Shown: one piece after another, positions 1 through 9,498 of the stretch
How the letters are laid out: each line of letters begins with the position of its first letter
Numbering within the stretch: position 1 is the stretch's first letter
NCBI GenBank assembly: GCA_018702695.1
Contig: JABIYR010000082.1
Coordinates: 1-35,549, forward strand
DNA: 35,549 bases
Origin: Nitrospina sp.
GTDB lineage: Bacteria; Nitrospinota; Nitrospinia; Nitrospinales; VA-1
Reading direction: 5' to 3'
Made by a program: the position numbers and the translations under genes
The notes under the pieces: generated by a model
Told to the model about the DNA's origin: nothing
Seen by the model: the letters and a program-made list of their open reading frames with translations, nothing else
Database searches by the model: none

Positions 1-399
1 GTTTATTCATCCACTCAGGGGGCGTTGGCTTTGCAATGGTTCACTAAGGTGAAACATATTACCCGGCTACGCATGGGTTATGCCACCGGGGGAGTTTTAA
101 TTTCCAAAAAGAAATTCGACAAAATTCCGACTATGTATCAGACGGTGGTGAAAAAAATCGCCGCCGAATGTTTGCAGGAACTGATGCAGACAATACAAAA
201 AGATAATTTAAAAGCCGAGGTCGTTTTAAATAGTAATGGTGTAAAATGGGTGGACCTGCCTGATGAGAAAGAGATGCGCCGTTTTCATGAAGCGGGGGCT
301 AGTGCAAGAAAAAAACTAGCAGGAAAATATATACCCGCGAAACTTCAAGAGCAAGTGTTGGGTCACTTGTCTGCTATACGCGGGGCCAATCGCCATTAG
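1..399 (+). CDS. TRAP transporter substrate-binding protein (DctP-like), C-terminal part, truncated by window start
   Basis: Frame is open to base 1 (VYSSTQGALALQWFTKVKHITRL...); ALALQWFTKVKH...GVLISKKKFDKIP resembles DctP-family C-termini. The listed start at 25 is an internal TTG. Confidence 0.75.
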   Translation, partial: VYSSTQGALALQWFTKVKHITRLRMGYATGGVLISKKKFDKIPTMYQTVVKKIAAECLQELMQTIQKDNLKAEVVLNSNGVKWVDLPDEKEMRRFHEAGASARKKLAGKYIPAKLQEQVLGHLSAIRGANRH

Positions 400-423
400 C
401 TCTTGGCCCCAATCGTCTGTGGA

Positions 424-1452
424 TTAAAAGAACATTTCAATTTTCGCCTGTTTTTTCAGGCCGTTAATATAAACTTCAACTAGCTTTTTGGCTTCTTCCA
501 TGAAGAGGTGTTTTTGAATGGCTTTTTCCATATCTTCAAAAGGGGCCTGTTCGGATGGAAATTTTTCGATGAGTTGGATGACGTGAAACCCGAACCGGGT
601 CGCTACTTTTCCACTGACTTCACCCTTCTTTAGTTTTGCAACGGCTTCATCGAAAGCCGGGTCTAAAATTCCCTTATAAATGGTGTCGAGGTCGCCCCCA
701 CTTTCCCGGCTGGCTTCATCGTCTGATTTGGTTTTTGCCAACTCTTTAAAATTGGCTCCATCTTTCAGTTCCTTGATGATTGCATCAATTCGTTCTTCGG
801 CTTTTTGGGTCAGTGCTTCTCTTTTCTCTTGTAGCTCCTTGACGGGGGTAGATTTCAGCATGTCAGGCGGAAAGATAGCGGAGAGAATATGCCGTGTTTT
901 GAATGATTCGGGACGCAGGAATTTTTTTTCGTTCGCTTTATAGTACTTTTTTACATCTTCATCGGAAATATTGATCTTGCCTTTGATTTGCTCATTCAAT
1001 AATTGTCGCGCATGAATGTCGATGGCCATGGAGCTTTTAAGGTCTTCGAGGGTGATGTTTCTTGCTTTCAATGCTGTTTCAAATTCCTCATCGCTGGTGT
1101 AAGGTTTGCGCAATGCGGCCATTTCATCGTCGATTAATTTTTCATCGATCTTTATTTCACTTTTTTTACCTTGTTGGTGAATCAGCTCTCGGACGATTTC
1201 TTTATCGATCAAATCTTTCGCGATACTTGTTTTTTCGCGCATGGTCAGAGGGCGTTTCACGTTTTTGACGATCTGATTCATTCTGAAGGCAATGTACTTC
1301 GACTCAATAGCCACCCCATTGACTTTTGCCACCACTTCAGGGATGGTGATCGGTTTTGTCGAAGATTGAGCCGATGCAGGGTTCGCAACCGGAACCGTGA
1401 GGGTGAATAGAGGGAATGCAAAAAGAATTAAAAGGAAGAATCTGGTTTTCAT
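424..1452 (-). CDS. Peptidylprolyl isomerase, SurA/PpiC (parvulin) type, exported
   Basis: N-terminal signal peptide; SurA_N-like region (VAKVNGVAIESKYIAFRMNQIV); parvulin core RHILSAIFPP...AKTKSDDEASRESGGDLDTIYKGILDPAFDEAVAKLKKGEVSGKVATRFGFHVIQL. Confidence 0.9.
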   Translation of the reverse strand: MKTRFFLLILFAFPLFTLTVPVANPASAQSSTKPITIPEVVAKVNGVAIESKYIAFRMNQIVKNVKRPLTMREKTSIAKDLIDKEIVRELIHQQGKKSEIKIDEKLIDDEMAALRKPYTSDEEFETALKARNITLEDLKSSMAIDIHARQLLNEQIKGKINISDEDVKKYYKANEKKFLRPESFKTRHILSAIFPPDMLKSTPVKELQEKREALTQKAEERIDAIIKELKDGANFKELAKTKSDDEASRESGGDLDTIYKGILDPAFDEAVAKLKKGEVSGKVATRFGFHVIQLIEKFPSEQAPFEDMEKAIQKHLFMEEAKKLVEVYINGLKKQAKIEMFF

Positions 1453-1531
1453 AATTTCGTCAATAGGGTAAAAGGTTTTTAAAAAATAGAGCGCAAACTA
1501 TTTTTCTTGCGCGTGATGGATTTTTAAGCAC

Positions 1532-1565
1532 AATGAGCTTTGCTCATTATTTCCACGGTTCGTGG
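1532..1565. other. Two adjacent perfect short inverted repeats (AATGAGC-TTT-GCTCATT and CCACG-GTT-CGTGG)
   Basis: Read directly at 1532-1548 and 1553-1565 in the intergenic region between divergent genes. Confidence 0.5.
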
Positions 1566-1714
1566 TGACTCGCCGGACTACGATAAATTCCTAAAGTCGC
1601 ATCAATAATTCAGGTGCAGGGAATTCGAAGAAGAATAACATTCATGAAATCTTGTTGCAACATCTGTTCGTTGAATTGACGAATGGGTGATGCTGTGGGA
1701 AAATCGTCCATCTT

Positions 1715-4348
1715 ATGACCGATCACTCTTCAAATAAAGTTTCTGCCATTGCCTACGCCTGCCTTTTTGCTTCGGGTGCGGCCAGCTTGGTGTATGAACT
1801 GATATGGTTTCGGCACTTGGCATTGGTCTTCGGAGCCACTTTGTATGCTTTGAGTGCTGTGTTGTGCGCATTCATGATGGGGCTTGCCGGAGGGGCCTGG
1901 GGCATGGGGCGCGTTTTGGCTCAGACATCGAACGAGCCGAGCAAGCTCATTCGCTGGTATGGGGTGTTGGAGGGGTTGATCGGCCTCTACGCGCTATGTT
2001 TTCCTTTCTGTCTGGATCTTCTGGAAAAACTCTACCCTTTCATTTTGCCAGAAAACGGGCAAGTGGGCTTGGCAGTGCATTTGCTGGAGTTTCTTCTTAG
2101 CACGCTCTTGATGTTCCCGGCGACCTTGTTGATGGGGGCTACTTTGCCACTATTAGGGTGCTGGGCGACTGACAACCAGACCGATAAAGTCTTTACGCAG
2201 GTTGCCCGGTTATATGGGGTGAATACATTTGGGGCCGTTTTTGGCTGTCTTTTCACGCAATTTTTCGCCATCCGTACTTGGGGCGTTCAAGGAGCAACTT
2301 GGTTTGCTGTGGGGCTCAACGCCCTGGTATTTATTCTTTGTTTTAGTCAGGCGCGGCTTTTTTATGCGCAAGATTCTACGCCCCGGCAAATAAAAAGCAA
2401 ACCCGCAAAACGAAAAATCAAGCCCGAGACAGTTTCCTCAGCTGTTGGAGTTTTAATTTTTGCCCTATTTGCCTATTCGGGAATGGCTTCTCTATCGAGT
2501 GAGATTTTATGGACGCGAATTCTGGTCTTCCCGTTAGGGAGCACTTTGTATTCTTTCGCGCTCATTCTTGCTACCTTTTTATTGGGAATTTCTTTGGGCA
2601 GTCTGACGGCAAACAAGCTGTTGGGGCGATCTCATCAGGTGCTTAAATTTGTCGGTATTGAAATTGCGATTGGCATTTTTTGCATTGCCATTCTTCCGGT
2701 GTTGGGGAATTTGACGGAATGGACCGCTTTAGCGGATAGCTATTTTTATAGTCTGGAGCCTTCTGCTGGTAAGACATTTTTGATTCGGGCGATGTTTGCT
2801 TTCGGTCTCATGTTTATCCCCACTTTTGGTTTTGGTTTGCTTTTTCCTTTAGCCAATCAAATATATTCTTACCGCGTTGAGGGAGTTGGAAAAACTCTGG
2901 GCAATACTTATTCGGTCAATACGGTGGGGGCGGTATTAGGAACCATTCTGACTCCCTTTGTGTTCATTCCCTATTTTGGTATTCGCTTATCGATTTATGT
3001 GATCTATGCAGTGCTAATATTATTGGGGGTTTATATTCTGACCCGAGTGCGAGAATTCAAGCCTCTCTCCAGAATGATGGTAATGGGAGGGCTATGCCTG
3101 GTTCTGGTTGTGGGGAAAGGTTATTGGGTTCCTGATATAGAAACCCAGAAAGCCGGTCAGGGAAACTTCACCCGTTTGGAAATCAATGTGCCTCCAGATC
3201 GAGTTCGTCTGCTGGACTATAAAGAAGGAGAGTTCTCAACCATCAGCGTGGTGGAAGATAAGGAAAGCCGAGCTCGCACGATATATTTAGATGGCTTCAG
3301 CACGGCCACCGTATCGAGTGCATTTTCGGGTAGTACCTATATGCAGGCAATGGGGTTTGTTCCCATGGCTCTCCATCCTGCCCCCAAACGCGTTTTGGTG
3401 ATTGGGTTTGGCACGGGCAATACCATTGGGACGGCTTCTTTATTCCCCGGTGCTGAAGTGCATGGGGTTGAGATTGATAAAAATGTTTTGGAATTTTCGA
3501 AATGGTTTGTGACTTGGAACCATGACGTTTTAAAACGATCCAACACTAAAATGTTCATTCAGGATGGAAGGGCTTTCTTGAAATGGTCGCAGTCCAAATA
3601 TGATGTCATTATTATGGAGCCGATGTCGCCACTTCAGGCAGGAGTGGTGAATCTGTATGCGAAAGAATTTTATGAATTGGCTTTGAGCCGTTTGAATGAA
3701 GGTGGCTTGCTGGTGCAATGGCTTCCTTTGCATTTGGTAGGGCCTGAAGATGCCAGATCGATCACACATACGTTTCGCAATGTATTCCCTGAGTTTTCGG
3801 TTTGGAACAGTTTTCTGACCCGCATTGTGATGTTGGTAGGAAGCCGAGAATCGATTGCGCTGGATAAAAATCATTTTGAGAGTTTGATGAGTCACGAGCC
3901 GTTGAAGAAGATGGCTCAGGAAATGAAAGTGAACTCATTTCTGGATTTTTCCGATTTTTTTATTACTCAAGGAAAAGACCTGTCTCCTTTTTTGCAAGGG
4001 GCGGGTGAGATCAGCGATAACTCGCCTTTGCTGGAGTTTTCTTCCGTTTCTCTAATGCCACCGTTTCAGTGGGAAACCGATGAAAGTTTTTTAAATCTTC
4101 TGCGTTATAGGCTAGACCAGTTCCCCAAAGTGGTTGGGATGCCTGCTTCGGAGCTGGAAGCCTTTAAACGCAATTATGCGGTTCGCACTGCACAAAGGCT
4201 TAGTTTGTTTGCCCGTCGTTATCATGGGCCGGGGGAAGATTATTTTGCCTCAGGAAATTATCTAGCAGGGGCGGAAGCACTCAATACTTATTTTGCATCG
4301 AAAAAAACTGCCAAAGTAGATTTGCAGGGTGCGCAGTGGAACGAGTGA
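1715..4348 (+). CDS. Spermidine-synthase-like protein with N-terminal polytopic membrane domain (fused)
   Basis: Many hydrophobic TM segments over the first ~470 aa, then an SpeE-like methyltransferase fold: RVLVIGFGTGNTIGTASLFPGAEVHGVEIDKNVLEFSKWF...DGRAFLKWSQSKYDVIIMEPMSPLQAGVVNLYAKEFYELALSRLNEGGLLVQWLPLH. Confidence 0.85.
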   Translation: MTDHSSNKVSAIAYACLFASGAASLVYELIWFRHLALVFGATLYALSAVLCAFMMGLAGGAWGMGRVLAQTSNEPSKLIRWYGVLEGLIGLYALCFPFCLDLLEKLYPFILPENGQVGLAVHLLEFLLSTLLMFPATLLMGATLPLLGCWATDNQTDKVFTQVARLYGVNTFGAVFGCLFTQFFAIRTWGVQGATWFAVGLNALVFILCFSQARLFYAQDSTPRQIKSKPAKRKIKPETVSSAVGVLIFALFAYSGMASLSSEILWTRILVFPLGSTLYSFALILATFLLGISLGSLTANKLLGRSHQVLKFVGIEIAIGIFCIAILPVLGNLTEWTALADSYFYSLEPSAGKTFLIRAMFAFGLMFIPTFGFGLLFPLANQIYSYRVEGVGKTLGNTYSVNTVGAVLGTILTPFVFIPYFGIRLSIYVIYAVLILLGVYILTRVREFKPLSRMMVMGGLCLVLVVGKGYWVPDIETQKAGQGNFTRLEINVPPDRVRLLDYKEGEFSTISVVEDKESRARTIYLDGFSTATVSSAFSGSTYMQAMGFVPMALHPAPKRVLVIGFGTGNTIGTASLFPGAEVHGVEIDKNVLEFSKWFVTWNHDVLKRSNTKMFIQDGRAFLKWSQSKYDVIIMEPMSPLQAGVVNLYAKEFYELALSRLNEGGLLVQWLPLHLVGPEDARSITHTFRNVFPEFSVWNSFLTRIVMLVGSRESIALDKNHFESLMSHEPLKKMAQEMKVNSFLDFSDFFITQGKDLSPFLQGAGEISDNSPLLEFSSVSLMPPFQWETDESFLNLLRYRLDQFPKVVGMPASELEAFKRNYAVRTAQRLSLFARRYHGPGEDYFASGNYLAGAEALNTYFASKKTAKVDLQGAQWNE

Positions 4349-4719
4349 TGATGAGCATGAACCGGGGCGATAAAATTCTAATAGCATTGCTGATATTTTT
4401 TAATATCGGTCTTTTCTACTATTTTGGCACTGGGTTTCGTCAAGGCGATTGGGTGGTCATTGAAGTGGAAAATAAAAAGGTGGCTCAATTTCCGCTCATG
4501 ACAGACCGGGTGACGCAGGTGCAAGGGCCTTTGGGCATAACAGAAATTGAGATTAGCCGAGGCCGAGCGAGAATTGTTCGTTCCCCCTGTAAACTTAAAG
4601 TTTGCATTAAGTCGGGGTATATTCAGTATGCAGACCGTTTGTCAGCCTGCCTACCTAACAAGGTGGTGGTGAGAGTTGAAGGGAACGCGCAAAGAGGTCT
4701 GGATGCGGTGGTGGGGTGA
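4348..4719 (+). CDS. NusG domain II-containing small membrane-anchored protein
   Basis: One N-terminal TM, then VTQVQGPLGITEIEISRGRARIVRSPCKLKVCIKSGYIQYADRLSACLPNKVVVRVEG, typical of NusG_II. ATG at 4348 overlaps the previous stop (TGATG). Confidence 0.8.
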   Translation: MMSMNRGDKILIALLIFFNIGLFYYFGTGFRQGDWVVIEVENKKVAQFPLMTDRVTQVQGPLGITEIEISRGRARIVRSPCKLKVCIKSGYIQYADRLSACLPNKVVVRVEGNAQRGLDAVVG

Positions 4720-6848
4720 TGAATATTGATTTTAAAACACGGTTGTTCAATGTTTGCGTAGTGTTGCTGACATTGTTTTTTATTGTGCCCCCTGCCGAGT
4801 CTTCTTCCACTTCCTCTATTCATCATCGGCTAACGATCAAGCTGGAGCCTGTTACGAGGTTTGCCACAATCGTTGATACGGTTCAATTTAAGCCCTTTCG
4901 CAAAAACTGTGAATCGTTTTCTTTTACTCTTCATGCAGCTCTAAAATTAAGTCATCATTTACTCCCCGCAGGTTGGACGATGAAGACTTCGGTGTATAAC
5001 AATATTGAAGGTAGACTCCATAAGATAGATATTCTAAAAAACGATTCAACCCCTTGTCCTGAAACCTTTTCTATGGAATTAGGTTATTCTGGGGTTCTTC
5101 TTGAGTTATCTCCTGATGAAACCGCAGGTTCGGGTCGATTCTTTATTGCGGGGGATAGTTATTTTTATCCGCAGTTCAGTGAGCCTTCCTCTTTGCTTCG
5201 TTTTGAGATGCAGGTCTCTCTTCCACAGCCTTGGCATTCGGTGAGTCAGGGCCAACGGTTTGAGGGGGCCATCTCTCAGGCAAGAAATACGGTGACATGG
5301 AAATCCTCTAAACCTTCTGAGGAAATCTATTTGATCGGTGACCGCTACCATATTTATGAAGATGAGCATAACGGTCTTTCTCTCTATGCCTTTTTACTGG
5401 ATGCAGAAGAGAAGCTAGCCGAAAAATACCTTGTCACTGCGAAAGCTTATATTGATTTTTATTCCAAGCTGATCGGGCCTTATCCCTACGAAAAATTTGC
5501 GCTCGTGGAGAATTCGCAGCAGACCGGCTATGGAATGCCCTCTTTCACCCTCATGGGGTCACGAATTATTCGTTTTCCTTTTATCCTGAACAGTTCTTAC
5601 CCGCATGAAATTTTGCATAACTGGTGGGGCAATGGGGTGTTTCCTGATTTGAAGCAGGGTAACTGGTCAGAAGGTCTGACAGCCTATCTTGCCGACCATC
5701 TGCTTTTAGAGCTGAAAGGGAAGGGGGCTTCTTACCGATTTCAGGAGATGATGAAATTTTCCAATTACGTCAATGAGGCGAACGACTTTCCTTTGAGTGC
5801 ATTTGCTTACCGCGACAGCATGTCCTCGCAGGCCATTGGCTATGCCAAGCTGTTAATGGTTTTTCATATGCTTCGAACTCAGTTGGGGGATGCAAACTTT
5901 ATAGAAGGCTTACAAAAATTTTATACGACCTTTAAGTACCGATATGCGGGCTATGCAGATATGGAAAAGGTGTTTGAAGCGGTTTCGGGGCAGAATTTGA
6001 GTGAATTTTTTGAGCAATGGATTCACCGCAAAGGGGCTCCTGAAATCAGCTTGAAAGAATCTTCTTATGTTGCTCGTGAGGGCCGATATGACCTGAGTGT
6101 GCGTGTAGAACAAGTCAGTCCGAGGTTCAAGTTGAGGCTTCCCATCGCAATTTGGACATTGGGTTCACCCGTTGCAGAAATTTATTATGTGAACTTAGGT
6201 CGTGACAGGCAGACATTTAATTTTAATTTGACAGGCGAACCGTTAGCCGTGCGACTCGATCCCTATAATGATGTCTTACGCCGTTTAGGGGCTGAGGAAT
6301 CGCCTGCCAGCCTGAGCCAGACTTATGGGGCGCAGAGGGTTATGGCAACGGTGTCGGAAAATGAACAATCTGCCTACCAGCCATTTGCCCAAGCGGTGGC
6401 AGAGCCGAAAAATATTTTGCCGGCAAAAACGGAATATCCTGACGGCGGATTATGGGTTTTTGGGCACAACCATCCGCTGAAAAAAATGCTAACGGCTCAA
6501 CTTAAGCAATCAGGCATTGAGGTTGAGGAAGGAGGCATTCGAATTCAGGGTCAAACATACCCTTGGGAAAATCATAGTTTTGTTTTCACCCTAAACCGAA
6601 TCGAACCAAAACAAGGGACGCTCACTTGGGTCATCGCTGACAAGGAAGCAAGCATTCCCGGTTTGATCCGTAAATTACCGCATTATGGAAAATACGGTTA
6701 TCTGGTATTTGGGGGAACGGCTCCTGATAATAGAAATAAAGGTATCTGGCCATCGAATCCTATCGGTCTACAAAAAGTTTTTAGGAAAGGCCATTCTCTT
6801 AGTTTGCCAGAACAAAAACCTTTAGCGAATTTCAACCCATTTAATTAA
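4719..6848 (+). CDS. M1-like metallopeptidase (aminopeptidase N-related), exported
   Basis: Signal-like N-terminus; HEILHNWWGN...NWSEGLTAYLADH zinc-binding motif; TGATG overlap with the preceding gene. Confidence 0.8.
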   Translation: MNIDFKTRLFNVCVVLLTLFFIVPPAESSSTSSIHHRLTIKLEPVTRFATIVDTVQFKPFRKNCESFSFTLHAALKLSHHLLPAGWTMKTSVYNNIEGRLHKIDILKNDSTPCPETFSMELGYSGVLLELSPDETAGSGRFFIAGDSYFYPQFSEPSSLLRFEMQVSLPQPWHSVSQGQRFEGAISQARNTVTWKSSKPSEEIYLIGDRYHIYEDEHNGLSLYAFLLDAEEKLAEKYLVTAKAYIDFYSKLIGPYPYEKFALVENSQQTGYGMPSFTLMGSRIIRFPFILNSSYPHEILHNWWGNGVFPDLKQGNWSEGLTAYLADHLLLELKGKGASYRFQEMMKFSNYVNEANDFPLSAFAYRDSMSSQAIGYAKLLMVFHMLRTQLGDANFIEGLQKFYTTFKYRYAGYADMEKVFEAVSGQNLSEFFEQWIHRKGAPEISLKESSYVAREGRYDLSVRVEQVSPRFKLRLPIAIWTLGSPVAEIYYVNLGRDRQTFNFNLTGEPLAVRLDPYNDVLRRLGAEESPASLSQTYGAQRVMATVSENEQSAYQPFAQAVAEPKNILPAKTEYPDGGLWVFGHNHPLKKMLTAQLKQSGIEVEEGGIRIQGQTYPWENHSFVFTLNRIEPKQGTLTWVIADKEASIPGLIRKLPHYGKYGYLVFGGTAPDNRNKGIWPSNPIGLQKVFRKGHSLSLPEQKPLANFNPFN

Positions 6849-6892
6849 ATGCGTATTACCGGGGCGGTATTTGGACTAGAAATAAAACAGGT

Positions 6893-8512
6893 TCAACCTT
6901 CGGGGTAGGCGGGGAGGGAGCTGAGCCGGGTGTCGTCTACCGAACCGCCAGCCGTAAAATGATATAAGCTCTGATAGCTTAAATCTTTAACACCGAAAAT
7001 CTCTCGCACCGGGTCATCGAAGAAACATCCTATTCCTGTACCGCGAATATTGCTGACCTCGGATTGCAGGTATAACATCTGACCAATGACCCCACATTCC
7101 CAATAAAGGCGCGGATATATCCAGGCATCTTCGTTGACGGCGGCATTTTCAAAAGCACCGATCATGCCTAGGCTGAAACAACCTTTTCCTGCAATTTCCT
7201 GTCCACATGAAACAGAAGTAGCAAGTCCCTGAAAATCGCCTTCCTGCAATATAAATAAATCCAGACCTTGAGGACAGCCTTCGGGGCGGGACCAGATAAA
7301 TTCCTTTTTGAATTTATTTTTTAAGTCTTTTAAATGTTTTTTATTGCGTACCAAAAAATAAAGTCCAGGTGGAAGACCGTCTATACGATGAACAAATAGT
7401 CCTAAATGTATTTGTGGGGCCCAAGAGATAGTTTGAAACGCAGGGGGACAGGTGTCTGGGTTGCTGGTTATCATAAACTGATAAAATGTTTCACGGGAAA
7501 TCTGTGTTACTCCATCCATGGCAACGGCACTTCTGCGCTGGTGAATGGCTTTTCTCATTGAAAAAGAATCTTGTTGCAAAGGAGTTGGGGCGAGACTATT
7601 TTTGGAGTCGCTATGGTTTATGGACACGGTAGAGGGTTTTTGCGTAGCCTGTGAAATTTCAAGGATGCCGGGCCATAGGTTGGGATGCTGGCTTAAGTTA
7701 TTGCTTGTCCCAGACCACTCCAAAGTCGAAAAGTCTTCGATGAAATTGTTTGTCATTAAAGGCTCTATAATGGGTTCAGGAGAGATAGCAATGAGGCAGT
7801 CAGGCACTTCGACCTCATCTCCATCACTGTTGGTCAATCCCATAAGGATTTTCAAATCGTTTCTACCAAGCTGGTCCATCATTTGAGTTCGCCAGCCTAA
7901 AACAGAGGATGCAATGTTTATTGCCGCCAAGGCATGGCCCACATCATGGTTGCAATACCTAAAGGCTCTCAATCCATATTTCCAGGCTTCTCTCCAATAG
8001 ATAGAACTCAACCCTATGAAAAACGTATTTTCAGGGAAACCTTCTGACATTTTTCCCCAGGTTTGTATGGGAAGCGGTGTGCGAATTTCCAAGCCATGAA
8101 TTTTGGGGCAATAATGAGAAACGCTGGGAGAGTTGTTCAGTCCCTCAACGGGTCCACAGATTATATAACCTTCTGTTGGGTGCAGGTTTCCGCTCGAAGG
8201 GTTAACTCGAAGCGCCCACGTGGAGCCCTGAAAACTCTTCCATGCTGAGATAGCGAGGCTGTCAAACAGCAATTGGGAAAGGGTTTCAATATTTAGCGGT
8301 TGAGGCGAAATGGCATTGCAAGACAAGGCCTCGTGATAAAAGGGTTTTGTGTCAAGAGGGGTTTTTATTAAGTCAACGACTTCAGCTCCATCATAGCGGC
8401 GAAAGGGGTCGGGTTGGTTCTCCCAATCCATATAGCCAGGCCCCGGCGCAGATCTGTGGTAACTATGTTTTGAGCCGTGATGGTATTGTTTGGTTTTTTC
8501 CCAATCGGACAT
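6893..8512 (-). CDS. SagB/ThcOx-type dehydrogenase, tandem nitroreductase-like domains
   Basis: Two nitroreductase-like halves: SSGNLHPTEGYIICGP...YCNHDVGHALAAINIAS, and MRKAIHQRRSAVAMDGV...GLPPGLYFLVRN...IGAFENAAVNEDAWIYPRLYWECGVIGQMLYLQSE...GTGIGCFFDDPVREIFG. Confidence 0.85.
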   Translation of the reverse strand: MSDWEKTKQYHHGSKHSYHRSAPGPGYMDWENQPDPFRRYDGAEVVDLIKTPLDTKPFYHEALSCNAISPQPLNIETLSQLLFDSLAISAWKSFQGSTWALRVNPSSGNLHPTEGYIICGPVEGLNNSPSVSHYCPKIHGLEIRTPLPIQTWGKMSEGFPENTFFIGLSSIYWREAWKYGLRAFRYCNHDVGHALAAINIASSVLGWRTQMMDQLGRNDLKILMGLTNSDGDEVEVPDCLIAISPEPIIEPLMTNNFIEDFSTLEWSGTSNNLSQHPNLWPGILEISQATQKPSTVSINHSDSKNSLAPTPLQQDSFSMRKAIHQRRSAVAMDGVTQISRETFYQFMITSNPDTCPPAFQTISWAPQIHLGLFVHRIDGLPPGLYFLVRNKKHLKDLKNKFKKEFIWSRPEGCPQGLDLFILQEGDFQGLATSVSCGQEIAGKGCFSLGMIGAFENAAVNEDAWIYPRLYWECGVIGQMLYLQSEVSNIRGTGIGCFFDDPVREIFGVKDLSYQSLYHFTAGGSVDDTRLSSLPAYPEG

Positions 8513-8719
8513 TTTAAATAATTAAAAATAACAATATTGTGAATAAGGGATGGAAATCTGAGCTTAAAAGATTGTCAGTCAGGTTGGTATTTCTTTCAAT
8601 AATTATAAGGGGAAATCCAACAGACATTAAAAGATAAATGGAGTTTTCGCGATGACTATGATTTCAGAGATCAGAAGAACTTGCTTGAACTCAGAAGTGT
8701 GGATGTAAGTGGGAAGGGT

Positions 8720-9475
8720 TCAGGTCAATGCGATGATGAGACCCGTTACGACCATCAACAGGCCCAGCGCGCGTCCGCCTTTATCGCCGAGGGGTAATAT
8801 TTTTTCTAGCAGAACAAATAATGTGAGGGTGGCAATGCATAAAAGGTTCATGACCCCACCCACAAACAACAGGGTCATGAGAACCCAACAGCAACCCAAG
8901 CAAAACATTCCGTGATAAAGGCCCATTCTGAAAGCACCCATCCTACCTTTGCGCCATTGCGTGGTGATAAACTCTACCGGTGATCGGCATTGATGCAGGC
9001 ACTGGTCTTTAATGGGAAGCCATTGATAAATTCCTGCCACAATGAGCAGGCTGGCGATGAACCCCGTGTCACGGAAAACCATCATCGGCGATAACAATGC
9101 GGCTCGATCGAGACCCCATTGTGCTGTGGTCGCAAGCAGACTGAACGCCACCCACATTACCAGGTAGCCTGAAACAAAAGCTCCTACTGGGGCAACGGGC
9201 ATTCCATCTGCAGTGGATTTGCGAGCAATGGCGGCATAGATCAATACGGTGGGGGCAACGGAAGGAAGCATCATTCCTACCATCATGACGGCCCACATGA
9301 GAAACATCATCAGGAAATAATTCGCATCCCAGAGCGGGGTGGGCATTGCCGACATCCCTTGTGACATGTTCTCAGCCATGGATAGTAGGTAAAGCCAAGA
9401 GAGCAGGGTTATGCCGCCTAATGATAGGCCTATGGCCAGTAAATCTCGCCGGGGCATAGTTTTGATGCGTTGCAT
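8720..9475 (-). CDS. DUF2182 domain-containing integral membrane protein
   Basis: WAVMMVGMMLPSVAPTVLIYA and GLYHGMFCLGCCWVLMTLLFVGGVMNLLCIATLT are recognisable DUF2182 patterns; adjacent to DUF1326. Confidence 0.88.
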   Translation of the reverse strand: MQRIKTMPRRDLLAIGLSLGGITLLSWLYLLSMAENMSQGMSAMPTPLWDANYFLMMFLMWAVMMVGMMLPSVAPTVLIYAAIARKSTADGMPVAPVGAFVSGYLVMWVAFSLLATTAQWGLDRAALLSPMMVFRDTGFIASLLIVAGIYQWLPIKDQCLHQCRSPVEFITTQWRKGRMGAFRMGLYHGMFCLGCCWVLMTLLFVGGVMNLLCIATLTLFVLLEKILPLGDKGGRALGLLMVVTGLIIALT

Positions 9476-9498
9476 TGAGTTAGGTGCCTGATTTTTAT

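Noticed and set aside
6849-6875. Possible hairpin ATTACCG-GGG-CGGTATT between convergent genes
   Set aside because: Short stem with a mismatch and no T-run; not called as terminator.
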